Source: Pelobium manganitolerans | GTDB lineage: Bacteria > Bacteroidota > Bacteroidia > Sphingobacteriales > Sphingobacteriaceae | Reading direction: 5' to 3' | Assembly: GCF_003609575.1 (NCBI RefSeq) | Contig: NZ_MBTA01000030.1 | Span: forward strand, 137,238-201,237 | Length of the DNA stretch: 64,000 bases | In this document: positions 1-9,482 of the stretch, one piece after another | Numbering within the stretch: position 1 is the stretch's first letter | Layout: each line of letters begins with the position of its first letter | The notes under the pieces: generated by a model | What the model was told of the DNA's origin: nothing | Databases searched by the model: none | Seen by the model: the letters and a program-made list of their open reading frames with translations, nothing else | Translations under genes and position numbers: made by a program

Positions 1-1
1 T

Positions 2-910
2 GCCGAAGAACATAAAGAAAAGCTGATGCCGGGCTACACGCACTTGCAAATTGCCATGCCTTCGTCTTTTGGCCTTTGGTTTGGCGCTTATGCCGAAAGT
101 TTAATTGATGATTTGGAACTGATGCTGGCGGCCTATAAAATCTGCAATAAAAACCCTTTGGGTTCTGCCGCGGGTTATGGTTCGTCTTTCCCTTTAAACC
201 GCAGCTTAACTACGCAACTTTTAGGTTTTGATACGCTAAACTATAACGTGGTTTATGCGCAAATGGGCCGCGGCAAAACCGAGCGCATCCTTTCACAGGC
301 CATGTCTTCCATCGCGGCAACGCTAAATAAACTGGCTATGGATGCTTGCTTGTTTATGAACCAAAACTTCGGCTTTATCAGTTTCCCAGATGAGCTTACC
401 ACCGGCAGCAGCATTATGCCGCACAAAAAAAATCCCGATGTGTGGGAGCTGATACGTGGCCGCAGTAACCAACTGCAGGCTTTGCCCAACCAAATTATGC
501 TGCTTACCACCAATTTGCCTTCGGGCTACCACAGGGATATGCAGCTGCAGAAAGAAACCTTGTTCCCAGCTTTCCAAAATTTGATGGCTTGCCTAGATAT
601 GTCTAAACTGATGCTGGAAAACATCCGCATCAAAGCCGATATTTTAAAAGACAGCAAGTACCAACACCTGTTTTCTGTTGAGGAAGTAAATAAACTGGTC
701 TTGGAGGGAATGCCTTTCCGCGAAGCGTACAAAAAAGTGGGGATGGATATTGAAGCCGGTAATTTTGGTGGCGATTATGAAATTAAGCACAGCCATGAAG
801 GTAGCATCGGCAATTTGGAGTTGAAAAATGTAGAGCGGTTAATGGACAAGGTGATTGAAAATTTTGATTTCGCTTCTGTAGAACGCGCCATCGGCAGGTT
901 ACTTGCCTAA
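2..910 (+). CDS. argH: Argininosuccinate lyase, 5'-truncated by the window edge
   Basis: This is the C-terminal two thirds of argininosuccinate lyase, the cytosolic enzyme that splits argininosuccinate into arginine and fumarate in the last step of arginine synthesis. The frame is open from base 2, so the first ATG at base 26 is internal and the real start lies to the left of the window. Two family signatures are visible: MPGYTHLQ near the start, and GSSIMPHKKNPD (codons around 405-440), the flexible loop with the catalytic serine of the fumarase/aspartase superfamily. About 302 residues are present of the usual 430-460. It ends about 190 bp before the promoter of the next operon and shares no operon with it. 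Confidence 0.93.
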   Translation, partial: AEEHKEKLMPGYTHLQIAMPSSFGLWFGAYAESLIDDLELMLAAYKICNKNPLGSAAGYGSSFPLNRSLTTQLLGFDTLNYNVVYAQMGRGKTERILSQAMSSIAATLNKLAMDACLFMNQNFGFISFPDELTTGSSIMPHKKNPDVWELIRGRSNQLQALPNQIMLLTTNLPSGYHRDMQLQKETLFPAFQNLMACLDMSKLMLENIRIKADILKDSKYQHLFSVEEVNKLVLEGMPFREAYKKVGMDIEAGNFGGDYEIKHSHEGSIGNLELKNVERLMDKVIENFDFASVERAIGRLLA

Positions 911-1095
911 AAAAAACCTTAAAAATATTGCCCATAATTAATATTTATTGTTCAAACAATGATGGGGGCTTCGTGTTTATTTGACGCTTTCCCAAGTTTA
1001 AGTTTAGAAAGTTCAAAATCGGCGTTCATTATAGCATACGCCCAATTCTACAATCTATTTAGAACATTTCTAAATTGATAATAAGCGTCATCAAA

Positions 1096-1128
1096 TTGTC
1101 AGCCGTCACTTAAATAATTATACTTTTG
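1096..1128 (+). promoter_or_regulatory. Bacteroidota-type promoter of the act-cox operon
   Basis: TACTTTTG at 1121-1128 matches the -7 consensus TAnnTTTG exactly, and TTG at 1096-1098 is a candidate -33 element 22 nt upstream. Transcription would begin near 1135, which leaves a leader of about 75 nt before the preferred actA start at 1211. The stretch from 911 to 1210 holds no other recognisable feature. Confidence 0.55.
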
Positions 1129-1210
1129 TGGTTCAAAAATGGGACGGTTGTGTTGTGCCGTGCCGGTTTTTATAATTCTAATATTTAAATTTTTGTATAA
1201 CAAACTCAAT

Positions 1211-2569
1211 ATGAGAAACTTCTCATCTCATTTTAGAAGCTTATTAAAGCCTTTAGCCTTAGCGGGTATCATCGCAATTAGCGCTGTTAACTTTTCTTTT
1301 GGTCAGGAGGCTGCTCCGGCAGACTCTAGTGCTACTGCAAGTACCGCACCAAGTGCTGGCGGCGGTCCGGCGGGTGATGCTGCTGCGGGTGAAGCTTTAT
1401 TTAAGTCTAATTGCGGTGCTTGCCACGCGATAGACAAAAGGGTTTTAGGTCCGGCTTTAGCGGGCATTAACCAAAAGCAAAGCAACGAGTGGTTGCACAA
1501 GTGGATCAAAAACTCACAAGGCCTGATCGCTTCTGGCGATAAAGATGCGGTTGCAATTTTTGAAGAATTCAACAAAATGGCCATGCCTGCTTTCCCTCAA
1601 TTGAGCGATGCAGACATTGATAACATTTTAGCTTATGTTGAAGAGGCTGGCGCTAAAAAGCCAGAAGCGGCAACAGCTGCAGGTGGCGCAACAGCAGCCG
1701 CGGAAGATACCGGCGTTAGCAGCTTCATGATCATCGGCTTAGTAGCCGTTGTTTTAATTGCTTTCTTGGTAATTGTGGTGTTAAACCGCGTTATCGGCAC
1801 TTTAGAAAGATTGCTGGTTACTAAAGAGGCAGAACAAAACGTTTACGTAGAAGACGAAGAAGCAGAGGCAGAAGAAAAAGACCGCTTCCGCGTGGTAAAG
1901 CAACTGGCTAAAAACAAGAAATTTGTATTCTTTGTAGTGCTTGCCCTGTTAATTACCCTTGGTTCTTTCGGTTACATGGATATGTGGAATACAGGCGTAC
2001 AAACAGGTTACCAACCGGTACAGCCTATTAAATTCTCGCACCAGTTACACGCAGGTACCAACCAAATTGATTGTCAGTACTGCCACAGCGGTGCTTGGAA
2101 ATCTAAAAACGCAACAATCCCATCTTTAAATATCTGTATGAACTGCCACAAATATGTGCAGGCAACAGATAAATACAACGGCGAAATTTCTCCGGAAATC
2201 CAAAAAATCTACACAGCGCTGGATTACAATCCAGAAACCCAAAAATACGGAAACAATACACGTCCTATTGAATGGGTACGCATACACAACCTTCCAGATT
2301 TGGCTTATTTTAACCACTCGCAGCACGTAAGCGTTGCCGGTATCGAGTGCCAAAAATGCCACGGCCCAATCCAAGAGATGGAAGAGGTGTATCAATATTC
2401 TCCGCTAACTATGAAATGGTGTATCAACTGTCATAAAGAAACCGAAGTAAATTCTAAAGGAAATGCTTATTACGATAAAGTAATTGCGGCGCATGACAGT
2501 ATTAAGAAGGGTGAGAAGGTGACGGCAGCAGTGTTAGGTGGTTTAGAGTGCGGTAAATGTCACTATTAA
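1211..2569 (+). CDS. actA: Alternative complex III subunit ActA, six-heme cytochrome c
   Basis: This is the multiheme cytochrome c subunit of alternative complex III, which takes electrons from quinol and passes them towards the oxidase. The preferred start at 1211 gives 452 residues with a clean signal peptide (about residues 1-31). An in-frame ATG at 1139 would add 24 residues but lies almost on the predicted transcription start. An N-terminal monoheme domain carries CGACH (C68-H72). Two membrane helices follow (about 172-200 and 238-258), then a five-heme region with CQYCH, CMNCH, CQKCH, CINCH and CGKCH close to the C-terminus. Six heme motifs rather than five suggests a monoheme domain fused in front of a pentaheme ActA. 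actB follows after 38 bp. Confidence 0.9.
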   Translation: MRNFSSHFRSLLKPLALAGIIAISAVNFSFGQEAAPADSSATASTAPSAGGGPAGDAAAGEALFKSNCGACHAIDKRVLGPALAGINQKQSNEWLHKWIKNSQGLIASGDKDAVAIFEEFNKMAMPAFPQLSDADIDNILAYVEEAGAKKPEAATAAGGATAAAEDTGVSSFMIIGLVAVVLIAFLVIVVLNRVIGTLERLLVTKEAEQNVYVEDEEAEAEEKDRFRVVKQLAKNKKFVFFVVLALLITLGSFGYMDMWNTGVQTGYQPVQPIKFSHQLHAGTNQIDCQYCHSGAWKSKNATIPSLNICMNCHKYVQATDKYNGEISPEIQKIYTALDYNPETQKYGNNTRPIEWVRIHNLPDLAYFNHSQHVSVAGIECQKCHGPIQEMEEVYQYSPLTMKWCINCHKETEVNSKGNAYYDKVIAAHDSIKKGEKVTAAVLGGLECGKCHY

Positions 2570-2607
2570 TAATTAGCAATAAACAATTACAGTCTTATAT
2601 AGCTTAA

Positions 2608-5600
2608 ATGGAAAGCACAAAGAAATATTGGAAGGGTTTAGAGGAGGTTAACAATACTCCTGAATTCGCGGAGCACGCGAAAAACGAATTTGCCGAGCCG
2701 ATTCCTGTAGATGAATTATTACAAGGTAGCGGATTAAATTCTGTTGCCCCAAGAAGAGACTTTTTAAAGGCAATGGGTTTTGGTTTAGGTGCGGTAAGCT
2801 TAGCGGCTTGTAACGTTGCACCGGTACAAAAATCTATTCCTTACTTAGTAAAACCAGAAGAGGTAACACCGGGTGTACCTAACTACTACGCGTCTAGCTA
2901 TAAAGGCGGCGCTATCATTGTTAAAACCCGCGAAGGTCGCCCAATTAAAATAGAAGGTAACCCGGCCTGCCCAATTAACCGTGGCGGTACAGATTCGCAA
3001 GCGCAGGCTTCTGTTTTAGATTTATACGATAACTCTAAACTTAAAGGACCATTAAAAGGCGGTGCAGAATATTCTTGGGATGATGTAGATACTTACGTAA
3101 AACGTGGTTTAGCTAAAGCGCAGGCAGCAGGCAAAACCATTGCTTTGGTAAGCTCAACCATCAACAGCCCTTCAACAAAAGCAGTAATTGCCGAGTTTTC
3201 TACGCAATACCCAGCTACCAAGCATGTTACTTACGATGCCATCTCTTACTCAGGGATCATCAAAGCTAACGAGCAGAGCTTTGGTAAAGCCGTGTTACCG
3301 CAGTACCGTTTTGATAAAGCTAACGTAATTGTAAGCTTTGGCGCCGATTTCTTAGGAAGCTGGATTTCGCCAACGCAGTTTAGCACGCAGTACGCTAGCA
3401 ACCGCAACATCGCATCTTTAAATAACAAAAAGATGTCGAGACACATCCAGTTTGAGAGCGGCCTAAGCTTAACAGGTTCAAACGCCGACTCACGTGTTGC
3501 CATCAAATTATCAGAAGAAGGTCCGGCTTTGTTAAGCCTGTATGCCGAAGTTAGTGGCGCATCTGTAAGTGGTGCCTCTTTAAATAACCAGCCGGCAAAC
3601 GCAGCAATTAAATTAGCCGCAAAAGAGTTGTTGGCAGCTAAAGGCGCTGCCTTGGTAGTGTCTGGCTCAAACAGCGTAGCGGTACAAACCACTGTTAACG
3701 CCATCAACAGCTTATTAGGCAGCTATGGCAACACCATCGATTTAGACAATCCATCGTACCAATACGCTGGTAAAGATGAAGATTTCACCTTGCTTTTGAC
3801 AGATATGAACGCTGGCAGAGTAGGTGCGGTGATGTTTTTAGATGCTAACCCGGCATACAGCCATCCTTTGGCAAAAGAATTTACAGAGGCTTTGAAAAAA
3901 GTGGATCTGTCTATCTCTTTTGCAGACAGACCAGATGAAACGGCGTCTTTATGTAAAGTAATTGCACCTAACCACCATTACTTGGAGGCTTGGGGCGATG
4001 AAAATGCTTTAGAAGGCTATTACACTTTGGTGCAGCCAACCATCAATCCAATTTTTAATACGCGCCAGGCAGAAGTAAGCTTGTTAACTTGGGCAAACTA
4101 CCCTAACCAAGATTATTACGCCTTTGTTCGCAGCAATTGGGAAAAAACAGTATTAGCAGCAACGGGTAAAAAATGGGACGATGTGTTACAATCGGGCATC
4201 ATCAGCTTGCCTGCAAAAACCGGAGGCGCTTATGCGTTTACAGGTTCTGTAGATGCAGGTACGGTTGCCAAAGAAAGTGCGGCTTTAGCTAAGGATATCG
4301 AATTGCACATTTACCAATCCGTAAGTATCGGTAGCGGTGCGCAAGCCAACAACCCATTGTTGCAAGAGGTACCAGATCCGGTATCAAAAGTAACTTGGGA
4401 TAACTACGCGGCCATTAACCCTAAGTTTGCCGAGTCTTTAGGACTAAAACAATTTGACGTAGTAGCTATCAAAACAGATAAGTACAGCGTAGAGTTGCCG
4501 GTGCTTCACCAGCCAGGCCAAGCACAGGGAACTATTTCTGTTGCGGTAGGTTACGGCAGAACAAAATCTGGTAAAGTGGGCGATGGCGTAGGTAAAAACG
4601 TTTATCCGTTTATCACTTACACCCAAGGTAACGCGCATTTTGCAAATACCGTAACGGTAAGCAATACCGGCGGTTACGAGGAATTGGCGCAGACCCAAAC
4701 TCACCACACCATAGAGGGCCGGAATGTAATTCGCGAAACTACTTTTGCAGATTACAAGAAAGATCCTGCACACGGTAGCGGTAACCACGGCGAAAAACAT
4801 CCTACCTACGATCTTTGGAATAAATACGACCAACCTGGGCATAACTGGGTAATGGCTATTGACCTTAATGCTTGTACCGGTTGCGGAGCTTGTATTGTAG
4901 CTTGTAACGTTGAAAACAACGTACCGGTTGTAGGTAAAGATGAGGTACGCCGCCGCAGAGAGATGCACTGGTTGCGTATTGACAGATACTACACTTTTAA
5001 CGAAGAAGGTAAAGCAATAACCGAAGAGCACGAGTTGGAAGGCACTAAAGGAAATATGGAAAATGTTTCTGTGGTTCACCAACCTATGCTATGCCAACAT
5101 TGCGAGCACGCGCCTTGCGAAACCGTTTGTCCGGTTTTAGCAACTGTACACTCTACAGAGGGTTTAAACCACATGGCTTACAACCGTTGCGTAGGTACAA
5201 GATATTGCGCAAACAACTGCCCGTACAAAGTACGTCGCTTCAACTGGTTTAACTACTGGAACGATTCGCGTTTTGACAATTACCTGAACAACGAGTTTAC
5301 CCAATTGGTATTAAACCCAGATGTTACTACACGTTTCCGTGGGGTAATGGAGAAATGCTCAATGTGTATCCAACGTATCCAAGCCGGTAAGCTAGAAGCT
5401 AAAATGGAAAAACGTGCTTTGGTAGATGGTGATATCAAGATGGCTTGCCAACAGGCTTGTGCATCTAACGCTATCATATTTGGAGATGCAAACGATCCGA
5501 ACTCTGAAGTTTCTAAAGCATTGAAAAATGAAAGAACATACTACGTGTTAGAAGAGTTGAACGTACAGCCGGGCGTAGGCTACATGACCAAGGTAACTAA

Positions 5601-5622
5601 CACAGGATCTCAAGAAGCTTAA
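2608..5622 (+). CDS. actB: Alternative complex III subunit ActB (molybdopterin-type domain fused to iron-sulfur domain)
   Basis: This 1004-residue protein is the large periplasmic electron-transfer subunit of alternative complex III. The N-terminal region (about 45-70) has a twin-arginine motif RRDFLK (RR at 49-50), a hydrophobic stretch and Cys68 in a lipobox-like SLAAC, so it looks Tat-exported and possibly lipidated. Residues of about 90-690 resemble the molybdopterin oxidoreductase family, which in this complex is known not to carry molybdenum. From about residue 750 there is a ferredoxin-like domain with cysteine clusters CTGCGACIVAC, CQHCEHAPCETVC, CVGTRYCANNC and CSMC...CQQAC, enough for several FeS clusters. 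The two-domain fusion is usual for the family. It lies between actA and actC. Confidence 0.93.
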   Translation: MESTKKYWKGLEEVNNTPEFAEHAKNEFAEPIPVDELLQGSGLNSVAPRRDFLKAMGFGLGAVSLAACNVAPVQKSIPYLVKPEEVTPGVPNYYASSYKGGAIIVKTREGRPIKIEGNPACPINRGGTDSQAQASVLDLYDNSKLKGPLKGGAEYSWDDVDTYVKRGLAKAQAAGKTIALVSSTINSPSTKAVIAEFSTQYPATKHVTYDAISYSGIIKANEQSFGKAVLPQYRFDKANVIVSFGADFLGSWISPTQFSTQYASNRNIASLNNKKMSRHIQFESGLSLTGSNADSRVAIKLSEEGPALLSLYAEVSGASVSGASLNNQPANAAIKLAAKELLAAKGAALVVSGSNSVAVQTTVNAINSLLGSYGNTIDLDNPSYQYAGKDEDFTLLLTDMNAGRVGAVMFLDANPAYSHPLAKEFTEALKKVDLSISFADRPDETASLCKVIAPNHHYLEAWGDENALEGYYTLVQPTINPIFNTRQAEVSLLTWANYPNQDYYAFVRSNWEKTVLAATGKKWDDVLQSGIISLPAKTGGAYAFTGSVDAGTVAKESAALAKDIELHIYQSVSIGSGAQANNPLLQEVPDPVSKVTWDNYAAINPKFAESLGLKQFDVVAIKTDKYSVELPVLHQPGQAQGTISVAVGYGRTKSGKVGDGVGKNVYPFITYTQGNAHFANTVTVSNTGGYEELAQTQTHHTIEGRNVIRETTFADYKKDPAHGSGNHGEKHPTYDLWNKYDQPGHNWVMAIDLNACTGCGACIVACNVENNVPVVGKDEVRRRREMHWLRIDRYYTFNEEGKAITEEHELEGTKGNMENVSVVHQPMLCQHCEHAPCETVCPVLATVHSTEGLNHMAYNRCVGTRYCANNCPYKVRRFNWFNYWNDSRFDNYLNNEFTQLVLNPDVTTRFRGVMEKCSMCIQRIQAGKLEAKMEKRALVDGDIKMACQQACASNAIIFGDANDPNSEVSKALKNERTYYVLEELNVQPGVGYMTKVTNTGSQEA

Positions 5623-5645
5623 TATTTAAAATTACTATTTAGGAT

Positions 5646-7118
5646 ATGTCATCTCATAACGAATCAATATTAAGAGAACCCTTAATTACCGGTAAAGACA
5701 TCACGTATAAAAGAATTACGGATGAGGTTTTACTGCCGGTAGAAAACAAGCCTAACAAAGCTTGGTGGATTGGGTTTATCGTTTCAGCTTTGGGCGCCTG
5801 CCTTTGGGTATTCGCAGTAAGCTATACTTTTTGGAACGGGATTGGTGCTTGGGGCCTAAACAAAACCGTAGGTTGGGCCTGGGATATCACCGGTTTCGTA
5901 TGGTGGGTAGGTATTGGTCACGCCGGAACCTTAATTTCTGCGGTACTCTTGCTGTTCCGTCAAAACTGGAGAAACTCTATCAACCGTTCTGCCGAGGCGA
6001 TGACCATTTTTGCGGTTATCTGTGCGGCCACTTACGTAGTATCGCACATGGGGCGTCCGTGGTTGGCATACTGGCCTTTGCCTTTGCCAAACCAATTCGG
6101 TTCTATCTGGGTAAACTTTAACTCGCCTTTAGTTTGGGACGTATTTGCAATCTCTACTTACTTCACCGTTTCTTTGGTGTTCTGGTATGTGGGTTTACTG
6201 CCAGATATCGCCACCATCAGAGACCGCGCCACAGGTTTAAAAAGAAGAATCTATTCTGTCCTTTCTTTCGGATGGAATGGTTCGGTAAAAACTTGGCAAC
6301 GTTTTGAAACGGTATGTTTGATTTTAGCAGGTATCGCTACGCCATTGGTACTTTCTGTACACACTATCGTATCTATGGACTTTGCAACATCGGTAATTCC
6401 CGGATGGCACACTACCATCTTCCCTCCATACTTTGTTGCGGGTGCTATCTTCTCGGGTTTTGCCATGGTACAAACGTTATTATTGGTAACGCGTAAAGTT
6501 TTAGGCTTAGAGAATTATATCACCATGTTCCACATCGAATCTATGAACAAGATTATTGTTTTAACAGGTTCAATAGTAGGTGTGGCTTATTTATCGGAGT
6601 TTTTTATTGCATGGTACTCTGGTGTCGAGTACGAGCAATACACCTTCTTACAACGTTTTGTAGGCCCTTACTGGTGGGCAGGTTGTATGATGTACGGCTG
6701 TAACGTATTGATGCCACAGTTGCTTTGGTTCAAAAAAATCAGGACAAACATCGCCATCTCGTGGTGTTTATCTATCGTGGTAAACATTGGTATGTGGTTC
6801 GAGCGTTTTGTGATTATCGTAAACTCGCTTTTCAGAGATTACGTGCCATCTAGCTGGGCCATGTTTTACCCAACCTGGATTGATATTTCCGTGTTCATCG
6901 GCTCAATAGGATTATTCTTCACTTTGTTCTTGTTGTTCATCCGCGTATTACCTTCTGTGGCTATGGCCGAGGTAAGGTTGTTGGTGAAAACTTCATCAGA
7001 ACAGTCTAAGAAAAAATTAATTGAGGAAGGAAAAGTGAAGAAGGAAGAGGCTGATTATTACATCGATTCTTTAAGCACTTATGACAGTGTTGATCAAGCT
7101 GACTACGTAAAACTTTAG
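5646..7118 (+). CDS. actC: Alternative complex III subunit ActC, NrfD/PsrC-type membrane protein
   Basis: This is a 490-residue integral membrane quinol-oxidising subunit of the NrfD/PsrC family. About ten hydrophobic segments are visible, beginning near residue 42 (IGFIVSALGACLWVFAV). Family features include VWWVGIGHAGTLISAVLLLFR near residue 85, a conserved WLAYWPLPLPNQFG segment, and MWFERFVII near residue 385. The charged C-terminal tail (about 440-490) is cytoplasmic or soluble. It starts 23 bp after actB and is followed 2 bp later by actD. It is paralogous in fold to ActF, and the two membrane subunits flank the complex. Confidence 0.92.
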   Translation: MSSHNESILREPLITGKDITYKRITDEVLLPVENKPNKAWWIGFIVSALGACLWVFAVSYTFWNGIGAWGLNKTVGWAWDITGFVWWVGIGHAGTLISAVLLLFRQNWRNSINRSAEAMTIFAVICAATYVVSHMGRPWLAYWPLPLPNQFGSIWVNFNSPLVWDVFAISTYFTVSLVFWYVGLLPDIATIRDRATGLKRRIYSVLSFGWNGSVKTWQRFETVCLILAGIATPLVLSVHTIVSMDFATSVIPGWHTTIFPPYFVAGAIFSGFAMVQTLLLVTRKVLGLENYITMFHIESMNKIIVLTGSIVGVAYLSEFFIAWYSGVEYEQYTFLQRFVGPYWWAGCMMYGCNVLMPQLLWFKKIRTNIAISWCLSIVVNIGMWFERFVIIVNSLFRDYVPSSWAMFYPTWIDISVFIGSIGLFFTLFLLFIRVLPSVAMAEVRLLVKTSSEQSKKKLIEEGKVKKEEADYYIDSLSTYDSVDQADYVKL

Positions 7119-7120
7119 AC

Positions 7121-7657
7121 ATGAGCAAAATAAAATATATATTAGGTTTATTTGATGATCCCGATCAGATGATGCACGGGATTGATAAACTGCAAGAAAA
7201 TAAAATCGGCATCTACGATGTTTACACACCAATGCCTATCCACGGGATTGAGGACAAACTGGGTGTTAAAAGAAGCCGTTTAGGTATTGTCGCATTCATT
7301 TGCGGTATCACCGGTACGTTTACAGCTTTTAGCTTAATGTACTATACTATGGTGTATGATTGGCCAATGAACGTGGGTGGTAAGCCAAACTTCGCTATCC
7401 CTAACTTTATCCCAATTACTTTTGAGCTTACCGTGTTGTTTTGCGCGCTGGGCATGGTGGCGGCTTTCTTCTTCAGAAACCACCTTTTCCCGGGAAGAGC
7501 ACCTAGAGTAATGGAGTTAAGAGCCACTACAGACAGGTTTGTGATTGCCATTGATGCAAACGCCATTGCCGATAGCACTCAAGTAGACAATTTATTAAAA
7601 GAAGCAGGTGCTGTAGAAATTAAGCACAACGAAAGAAAATACGTAAGTTATGAATAA
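7121..7657 (+). CDS. actD: Alternative complex III subunit ActD (DUF3341)
   Basis: This is a 178-residue small membrane subunit of alternative complex III, recognised by its position between actC and actE and by the DUF3341 pattern. It has an N-terminal soluble part with LGLFDDPDQMMHGIDKL and YDVYTPMPIHGIE, then two membrane helices (about 55-80 and 95-120), a PRVMELRATTDRFVIAID stretch, and a ferredoxin-like C-terminal part. The subunit carries no cofactor motif. It starts 2 bp after actC and overlaps actE by 8 bp, which suggests translational coupling. Confidence 0.9.
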   Translation: MSKIKYILGLFDDPDQMMHGIDKLQENKIGIYDVYTPMPIHGIEDKLGVKRSRLGIVAFICGITGTFTAFSLMYYTMVYDWPMNVGGKPNFAIPNFIPITFELTVLFCALGMVAAFFFRNHLFPGRAPRVMELRATTDRFVIAIDANAIADSTQVDNLLKEAGAVEIKHNERKYVSYE

Positions 7658-8237
7658 GACAGGTGTTTTTGGATTAGCATTTTTAGCAGTTTCTGTAGCT
7701 ACAATTTTAAGCTCTTGTCACGACAAAAGAAGCCGTGGTTTAGAGTATGCACCTAACATGTACTACCCAATTGCATACAATCCGGACCAAAAGAATAAAA
7801 ATTTCGAGAACGGGATTACCGCCCAGGTTCCGCCGGCAGGTACTACGCCAATCGGCTTTACCCGGTTTGACGAGTTTCCGAACACAGCAGAAGGTTACGA
7901 AGCAGCAAGCGCTTCTGTGGTAAACCCGCTTCCGGTAACTAAAGAAAACTTGGCACAAGGTAAACACCTTTACGTAGTAATGTGCGGTCCTTGCCATGGT
8001 AAAGACGGTAGCGGTAACGGGCATATCGTAGAGCTGGGCAAATACCCTGCGCCACCTTCGTACGCTACGGGCAACTCATCCAGAGGCGGCGCTATGAAAG
8101 ACCTTACCGACGGTAAAATTTACCATACCATCCAATATGGTTTAAACTTAATGGGATCTTACGCTTCTCAGCTTTCGCCAGAAGAAAGATGGAAAGTGGT
8201 AATGTACGTTCACCAATTACAAAAAGGACAACAATAA
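7650..8237 (+). CDS. actE: Alternative complex III subunit ActE, monoheme cytochrome c lipoprotein
   Basis: This 195-residue protein is the monoheme cytochrome c subunit. A lipoprotein signal ends at Cys23 (ILSSC), so it is anchored at the outer face of the inner membrane. One heme-binding motif, CGPCH, lies near residue 112, followed by GKDGSGNGHIVELGKYPAPP and a Met in LNLMGSY that may be the second axial ligand. In the known complex ActE is the likely exit point for electrons to the oxidase, which fits the absence of a cytochrome c domain on the CoxB encoded just downstream. It overlaps actD by 8 bp and precedes actF by 18 bp. Confidence 0.9.
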   Translation: MNKTGVFGLAFLAVSVATILSSCHDKRSRGLEYAPNMYYPIAYNPDQKNKNFENGITAQVPPAGTTPIGFTRFDEFPNTAEGYEAASASVVNPLPVTKENLAQGKHLYVVMCGPCHGKDGSGNGHIVELGKYPAPPSYATGNSSRGGAMKDLTDGKIYHTIQYGLNLMGSYASQLSPEERWKVVMYVHQLQKGQQ

Positions 8238-8255
8238 TCGATATCAAATAAACAT

Positions 8256-9464
8256 ATGGGAGCTCATCATCATTCATATAATTTTTCTGAGCAATTTAGT
8301 TTTAGCGGAAAAGCTAAATCACTTAGCTTAATAGGCATCGTTATCGGTGTATTGGCCATTGCCTATGGTTTTGTTACCGGGGCAACGGAGCGTACTTTTT
8401 TAAACTTGTTATTAATGAGCTACTATTTCGCCTGCGTTTGCGCAGCGGGATTGTTCTTTTGCGCCGTACAGTTTGTAGCACAAGCTGGCTGGTCAACAAG
8501 TTTGTTAAGGGTGCCGCAAGCTTTTTCTAAAGTGTTGCCTTTTGCAAGCATCATATTAGTTATAGTAGTTACTGCGGGTTTATTTTCGCATAATTTGTAC
8601 AACAGCTGGAACCATCATGGCGAAGGTGGCGGTGCGCATCACTTTAGCCCCTCAAAAGAGTTTTACCTAAGCCCAGCTTTCTTTTTGCTAAGATTGGTGG
8701 TTTTCTTAGCAGCTTACAGTTTCTTCGGATGGTTTTTATCCAAGCTTTCTGTAAATGAAGATATCCACGGCGGTTTAAAAAGCTACGAGAAAAGCATCAA
8801 ATACTCAACTATCTTTTTAGTGATTTTTGGTTTTACTACGCCAATTTGGGCTTTTGATACCATTATGTCTTTAGAAGCGCATTGGTTTTCTACCATGTTT
8901 GGCTGGTATAACTTTGCGGCGATGTGGGTATCTGGTATGGCCGCTATCAGCATTGTAGTAATTTTGCTTAAGAAAGCGGGCCATATGCCTTGGATACGTG
9001 ACAGCCACATCCATAATTTAGGTTTATTTGTGTTTGCGTTCTCTATCTTCTGGACTTACATCTGGTTTGCGCAGTTTTTATTAATCTACTATGCTAACAT
9101 GCCAGAAGAAACCGTTTACTTCTACAAAAGATGGGAAGGATTTTACCTGCCTTTGTTCTGGTTAAACTTAATTATCAACTTTATGTCGCCGGTATTAATC
9201 TTAATGTCTCGCGATGCTAAAAGAAAAGTAAATGTTTTATTAGGCGTTTCTATCCTTTTAATTTGCGGACACTGGTTAGATTATTACATGATGATTATGC
9301 CAGGAACCATTGGCGAGAATGCCGGTTTCGGAATTATAGAAATTGGTGTATTTTTAGGTTTTGCCGGTTTATTTACTTTCTCTGTATTATCATCACTGAG
9401 CAAAGCACCTTTGGCACCAAAAAATCATCCATTTATGGAAGAAAGCTTAAACCATCAGATTTAA
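8256..9464 (+). CDS. actF: Alternative complex III subunit ActF, membrane protein
   Basis: This is a 402-residue polytopic membrane subunit of alternative complex III with about ten hydrophobic segments. The N-terminus is histidine-rich (MGAHHHSYNF). A periplasmic loop near residue 115-130 reads NSWNHHGEGGGAHHFSPSKEFY. TPIWAFDTIMSLEAHWFSTMFGWYNFA (in parts, about 190-215) is the kind of conserved helix pair seen in this family. It is related to the N-terminal part of ActC. It ends 18 bp before coxB and is the last act gene of the operon. Confidence 0.9.
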   Translation: MGAHHHSYNFSEQFSFSGKAKSLSLIGIVIGVLAIAYGFVTGATERTFLNLLLMSYYFACVCAAGLFFCAVQFVAQAGWSTSLLRVPQAFSKVLPFASIILVIVVTAGLFSHNLYNSWNHHGEGGGAHHFSPSKEFYLSPAFFLLRLVVFLAAYSFFGWFLSKLSVNEDIHGGLKSYEKSIKYSTIFLVIFGFTTPIWAFDTIMSLEAHWFSTMFGWYNFAAMWVSGMAAISIVVILLKKAGHMPWIRDSHIHNLGLFVFAFSIFWTYIWFAQFLLIYYANMPEETVYFYKRWEGFYLPLFWLNLIINFMSPVLILMSRDAKRKVNVLLGVSILLICGHWLDYYMMIMPGTIGENAGFGIIEIGVFLGFAGLFTFSVLSSLSKAPLAPKNHPFMEESLNHQI

Positions 9465-9482
9465 TATTGCATCCACAAAAAA

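Noticed and set aside
1139-1210. Upstream ATG extension of actA
   Set aside because: It is almost at the predicted transcription start and adds a hydrophobic run before a normal signal peptide; the ATG at 1211 fits better.
4444-5082. Minus-strand frame of 212 codons inside actB
   Set aside because: It lies wholly opposite a strongly conserved iron-sulfur coding region, has no family resemblance and no promoter; it is an antisense shadow.
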